Positions 12,001-12,062 of a stretch of 12,062 bases of DNA are shown piece by piece (position 1 is the stretch's first letter; every line of letters begins with the position of its first letter). The DNA is from Candidatus Coatesiibacteriota bacterium (lineage in GTDB: Bacteria > B130-G9): positions 1-12,062 of the forward strand of contig JAFGIT010000243.1 in assembly GCA_016929465.1 (NCBI GenBank), in the 5' to 3' direction. The translations under genes were made by a program, and so were the position numbers. A model generated the notes under the pieces. It did no database searches, was not told the DNA's origin, and saw only the letters and a list, made by a program, of their open reading frames with translations.

Positions 12001-12062
12001 CCGGAATCATACGACCAAACCGGCGCACCGGCGGAATCGAGGCAATAGAGGTTGTCGTCCCA
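1..12062 (-). CDS. Giant multidomain repeat protein: PQQ-like propellers, spacer repeats and Ig-like repeats; partial at both ends
   Basis: One reading frame is open across the entire window: 4,020 codons with no stop (no tta, cta or tca triplet on the plus strand in this phase). The start lies beyond 12062 and the stop below position 1. Order of domains: propeller 1 (residues 1-252, cut at its amino end), spacer 1, propeller 2 (378-707), spacer 2, propeller 3 (832-1160), spacer 3, propeller 4 (1287-1616), four spacer repeats, a PPC domain (2015-2129), four more spacer repeats, then fifteen Ig-like repeats (2532-4016) and the start of another. No enzyme domain, transmembrane segment, signal peptide or anchor is visible. 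The chain is acidic and carries scattered cysteines. Known families with these folds are mostly exported binding or scaffold proteins, so a secreted or cell-surface giant adhesin or stalk is the best guess. The substrate or partner cannot be told. The open frame is certain; the function is not. Confidence 0.97.
15..602 (-). repeat. Ig-like repeats 14-15
   Basis: Domains at 602-309 and 308-15 (98 codons each). Repeat 14 has L-L-F-Y-R-M in place of L-W-Y-R-Y and a cysteine in the usual F-Y-T-I strand (E-F-C-T-I). Repeat 15 returns to the consensus with L-W-Y-Q-F, D-S-G, G-E-S-G-S-F and a late D-N-V-S-N-E-E in place of D-x-A-G-N-E-E. Confidence 0.88.
603..1235 (-). repeat. Ig-like repeats 12-13 (long variants with a shared insertion)
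   Basis: Domains at 1235-918 (106 codons) and 917-603 (105 codons), about eight residues longer than the other thirteen. The extra residues fall in the same hairpin of both, after L-W-F-R: S-P-D-E-G-E-S-W-S-P-D-W in repeat 12 and W-S-D-G-S-G-E-W-D-P-D-W in repeat 13, each ending in a P-D-W. Repeat 13 is also atypical at its start (D-D-R-V-P-I-T-F) and lacks the S-A-S-D motif, having S-A-A-P-G-S-E. Confidence 0.87.
1236..2699 (-). repeat. Ig-like repeats 7-11
   Basis: Domains at 2699-2409, 2408-2115, 2114-1824, 1823-1527 and 1526-1236 (97, 98, 97, 99 and 97 codons). All keep the layout described for repeats 1-3. Repeat 8 is unusual in having Y-Y-F-A-S-R-A-K in place of F-Y-T-I-A. Repeat 9 ends in C-D-C followed by another cysteine at the domain border and shares E-S-G-E-S-G-S-F with repeats 3 and 6, hinting that the three-domain periodicity reaches this far. 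Repeat 11 contains no Lys, Arg or His at all but 20 Asp/Glu in 97 residues. Confidence 0.9.
2700..3584 (-). repeat. Ig-like repeats 4-6 (higher-order unit B, 885 bases)
   Basis: Domains at 3584-3288, 3287-2994 and 2993-2700 (99, 98 and 98 codons), matching unit A domain by domain in length. Repeat 4 resembles repeat 1 (both have a D-F/I-D-F strand pattern and F-E-D-S-G-L-T), repeat 5 resembles repeat 2 (by eye 76 of 98 residues identical, including a shared stretch from S-S-S-C-E-S-P to S-A-S-D-A), and repeat 6 resembles repeat 3 (G-V-Q-T-T, E-S-G-E-S-G-S-F-V-F-S-F, C-x-C end). This is a tandem duplication of a three-domain unit that has since diverged. Confidence 0.92.
3585..4469 (-). repeat. 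Ig-like repeats 1-3 (higher-order unit A, 885 bases)
   Basis: Three bacterial Ig-like domains at 4469-4173, 4172-3879 and 3878-3585 (99, 98 and 98 codons). General layout of each: D-x-T-x-P-S-S-S-C, a V-x-F strand, S-A-S-D with a G-S/G-G turn, L-W-Y/F-R/K-x, W-x-D-S-G, G-S/T-F-x-F, Y-x-F-Y-T-I/V, D-x-A/V-G-N-E-E, P-P, D-D-S-T-L-Y. The layout resembles OmpL47/Big-type repeats, with T-A-S-D-x-G-S-G-V and D-x-A-G-N motifs. The unit is followed by a second unit of identical length and the same domain order (3584-2700). Repeat 3 has two cysteines near its start and a C-E-C at its end. Confidence 0.9.
4470..5663 (-). repeat. Tandem spacer-domain array, second half (four copies, T5-T8)
   Basis: Copies at 5663-5364, 5363-5064, 5063-4764 (each exactly 100 codons) and 4763-4470 (98 codons). 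The acidic turn is at its most complete here: D-A-D-G-D-T-P in T5, D-E-D-G-D-N-P in T6, D-E-E-G-D-D-P in T7, D-Q-D-G-D-A-P in T8. T6 carries the cysteine pair (codons at 5286 and 5196) at the same two positions and the same 30-residue distance as spacer 1. T8 ends with I-D-G-P-T-V and passes straight into the first Ig-like repeat. Confidence 0.88.
5676..6020 (-). other. Pre-peptidase C-terminal (PPC) type domain inside the spacer array
   Basis: Residues 2015-2129. It has the ordered hallmarks of the PPC family: D-S-Y-E-A-D-D-T near the start, then D-D-E-D-W-V-Y-F, then Y-T-M-E-T-S-N-L, then D-T-V-L-E-L-Y, D-S-D-D-E, S-R-L-V-Y, G-T-Y-F-V-R-V and finally G-T-Y-S-L-S-V. The length (~115 residues) is close to what I would expect for the family. 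Cysteines at codons 5994, 5853 and 5820 could form a disulfide. PPC domains usually sit at the carboxy end of secreted proteases and other exported enzymes; here the domain is internal, between the fourth and fifth tandem spacers, with no protease in sight. Confidence 0.87.
6021..7211 (-). repeat. Tandem spacer-domain array, first half (four copies, T1-T4)
   Basis: Copies at 7211-6912, 6911-6615, 6614-6315 and 6314-6021 (100, 99, 100 and 98 codons). Shared landmarks: P-E-L-S-D-G, V-x-P, T-x-F-x-Y-x-V, an acidic turn such as D-A-D-Q-D-T-P, V-Y-I-D-D, L-D-S-G-D, D-G-T-Y-x-Y-x-T, G-S-H-x-Y-Y-F-x-F, D-R-L-P and Y-D-G-P. T4 is the most divergent: it opens P-M-A-T-E-G and has V-V-L-D-D in place of V-Y-I-D-D. 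These are the same domain as the three inter-propeller spacers. The name of the family is not known to me; it looks like an extracellular beta-sandwich, and the D-x-D-x-D turn could bind calcium (inference). Confidence 0.88.
7215..8204 (-). repeat. PQQ-like beta-propeller 4 (eight blades, complete)
   Basis: Residues 1287-1616. Blade-opening Trp codons are at 8184, 8061, 7944, 7824, 7704, 7575, 7452 and 7326: eight blades, 117-129 bases apart. Blades 4 and 5 are the least canonical (G-I-I-V-V-T-Q in place of the usual I-Y-F-G-S strand; W-T-H-E-F opening). The last blade ends with N-K-I-I-C-L-G-N and passes into the tandem spacer array with no lead-in motif, so this is the last propeller of the chain within the window. 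Confidence 0.9.
8205..8267 (-). repeat. Propeller lead-in motif, copy 3 (eroded)
   Basis: Residues 1266-1286. The outer parts are kept (G-P-W-P-S-Y at the start, F-R-G-P at the end) and the spacing to copy 2 is 1,365 bases, but the central D-x-R-H-T-S has been replaced by N-R-G-S-N-Q-S-Q. Position and flanks make it the third copy of the lead-in. The loss of the core suggests relaxed constraint. Confidence 0.7.
8283..8582 (-). repeat. Spacer domain 3 (between propellers 3 and 4)
   Basis: Residues 1161-1260. Family landmarks: G-L-S-D, G-V-N-P-G-C-G, T-K-F-A-Y-E-F, L-V-Y-I-D-D, F-R-Y-H-T-K-V-S-E-G, H-N-Y-Y-F-H-L, R-A-P-A-A-G, Y-E-G-P. The turn that is acidic in the tandem copies (D-x-D-x-D-x-P) reads N-A-Y-S-Y-D-A here, like the other two inter-propeller copies, which also have an Asn/Tyr-rich turn. 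Neither of the two spacer-1 cysteine positions is a cysteine here. Confidence 0.85.
8583..9569 (-). repeat. PQQ-like beta-propeller 3 (eight blades, complete)
   Basis: Residues 832-1160. Blade-opening Trp codons are at 9549, 9411, 9288, 9162, 9042, 8922, 8802 and 8682, so there are eight blades. The first gap is 138 bases and the last four are exactly 120. Blades 4 to 7 are the most regular, with W-S/T-Y, S-S-P-A and I-Y-F/V-G strands. Blade 8 ends in R-C-F and runs directly into spacer 3. As in the other propellers there is no obvious active site. Confidence 0.9.
9570..9632 (-). repeat. Propeller lead-in motif, copy 2
   Basis: Residues 811-831: H-P-W-P-M-F-R-H-D, then P-R-H-T-S, then D-F-E-G-P. 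It stands just before the first blade of propeller 3, as copy 1 does for propeller 2. It lies 1,362 bases downstream in the gene from copy 1. It is the closest of the three to the family pattern W-P-M-F-R-x-D-x-x-H-T. Confidence 0.82.
9648..9941 (-). repeat. Spacer domain 2 (between propellers 2 and 3)
   Basis: Residues 708-805. It starts with G-G-L-S-D-G-R-V-R-P and carries the family landmarks T-N-F-K-Y-R-V, V-F-I-D-D, L-Y-T-M-Q-L, H-S-F-Y-F-Q-F-E-D, R-L-P-D-G-G and F-D-G-P. It has a cysteine (codon at 9864) at the position of the first cysteine of spacer 1, but a tyrosine at the partner position. An acidic stretch (D-D-D-E) follows the V-F-I segment and adds one residue compared with spacer 1. 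Confidence 0.85.
9942..10931 (-). repeat. PQQ-like beta-propeller 2 (eight blades, complete)
   Basis: Residues 378-707. The blade-opening Trp codons are at 10911, 10788, 10668, 10542, 10422, 10302, 10170 and 10050, giving eight blades spaced 120-132 bases apart. Typical blade features are W-S-Y, S-S-P-A-I/L, G-x-V/I-Y-F/I-G-S, L-Y-A/C-L and S-D-G. Blade 6 carries a small insertion (G-G-E-E-L-M-L-F). Eight blades is the number in PQQ dehydrogenases and BamB, but the classical turn with A-x-D-x-x-T-G before the Trp is replaced by S-D-G-S-L, and no cofactor-binding or catalytic residues are evident. It is therefore more likely a structural or ligand-binding propeller. Confidence 0.9.
10932..10994 (-). 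repeat. Propeller lead-in motif, copy 1
   Basis: A 21-residue motif between spacer 1 and propeller 2. It reads G-P-W-P-R-F-M, then R-D-M-R-H-T-S, then a short run ending in I-G-P. This W-P-x-F ... D-x-x-H-T-(G/S) ... G-P pattern is commonly seen just before the first blade in PQQ-like propeller proteins. Here it marks the border between a spacer and the next propeller and recurs at 9632-9570 and, eroded, at 8267-8205. Confidence 0.8.
11010..11306 (-). repeat. Spacer domain 1 (between propellers 1 and 2)
   Basis: Residues 253-351, a ~100-residue beta-rich domain directly after the last blade of propeller 1. Landmarks in order: G-L-S-D-G-K-V-N-P-G, T-D-F-T-Y-S-V, F-V-Y-I-D-G, Y-T-Y-T-T-E-L-S-E-G, H-H-Y-Y-F-Y-F, R-L-P-A-S-G, Y-D-G-P. 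The same landmarks recur in ten other places in this protein, so this is one copy of an eleven-member family. It has a cysteine pair (codons at 11223 and 11133) exactly 30 residues apart, probably a disulfide. I cannot name a described domain family with confidence; the fold looks like a beta-sandwich. Confidence 0.85.
11307..12062 (-). repeat. PQQ-like beta-propeller 1 (partial, at least six blades)
   Basis: Residues 1-252. Blades begin with a W-S-Y type strand whose Trp codons lie at 12015, 11889, 11769, 11649, 11529 and 11409, a spacing of 120-126 bases (40-42 residues). The tail of one earlier blade is present at the window edge. Each blade follows the pattern W-S-Y-D-S-G, small residues, a G-x-V/I-x-F/V-G strand, then L-Y-x-L and a D-G turn. 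This matches the PQQ-like/BamB-like repeat family. By analogy with the three complete propellers downstream, about two blades should lie beyond 12062. There is no sign of a quinoprotein dehydrogenase active site, so this is read as a binding or scaffold propeller. Confidence 0.88.

Noticed and set aside
7215-12062. Quinoprotein (PQQ-dependent) dehydrogenase
   Set aside because: The blades are PQQ-like, but the A-x-D-x-x-T-G turn before the blade Trp is replaced by S-D-G types, no cofactor or catalytic residues are recognisable, and there are four rings with no cytochrome domain.
1-12062. Assembly artefact or pseudogene with collapsed repeats
   Set aside because: Copies differ throughout in sequence while keeping frame and hallmark residues, and no frameshift or stop occurs in 12,060 bases, which indicates a functional gene under selection.
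1-12062. tRNA, rRNA, riboswitch, terminator, insertion sequence or attachment site
   Set aside because: None seen. Every base belongs to the open coding frame, and no inverted-repeat ends or transposase sequence were noticed.

Overview
The whole window is the interior of one giant protein-coding gene on the minus strand. Reading the reverse complement with codons whose lowest coordinate is a multiple of 3 (12060-12062 first, 3-5 last) gives 4,020 consecutive sense codons. I checked every triplet and found no in-frame stop. Neither the start codon nor the stop codon is in the window, so the gene continues past both edges. Residue numbers below count from position 12062 downward. There is no second gene, no RNA gene and no intergenic gap.

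From the amino-terminal side (high coordinates) to the carboxy-terminal side the protein has three zones. Zone 1 (about 12062-7215) holds four PQQ-like beta-propellers. The last three have eight blades each and the first is cut by the window edge. They are separated by a ~100-residue beta-rich spacer domain and a short W-P-x-F / H-T-S lead-in, and the propeller-plus-spacer module recurs every ~1,365 bases. Zone 2 (7211-4470) is a tandem array of eight more copies of the spacer domain, most exactly 300 bases long, interrupted once by a pre-peptidase C-terminal (PPC) type domain at 6020-5676. Zone 3 (4469-3) is an array of fifteen complete bacterial Ig-like domains of 97-106 residues plus the first residues of a sixteenth.

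The composition is strongly acidic, rich in Ser, Gly, Asp, Glu and aromatic residues, and poor in Lys. Cysteines occur in positions that suggest disulfides. Together with the domain types, this points to an exported, surface-attached or secreted giant repeat protein, perhaps for adhesion or as a structural stalk. That role is inference: no signal peptide, anchor or enzymatic domain lies in the window. The repeats have diverged clearly in sequence, so they are not an assembly artefact of one collapsed or duplicated unit.

The organism is most likely a bacterium with moderate G+C (about mid-50s percent, from sampled lines). Proteins of this style are common in genomes of uncultured bacterial phyla, but the window has no marker that fixes the lineage.
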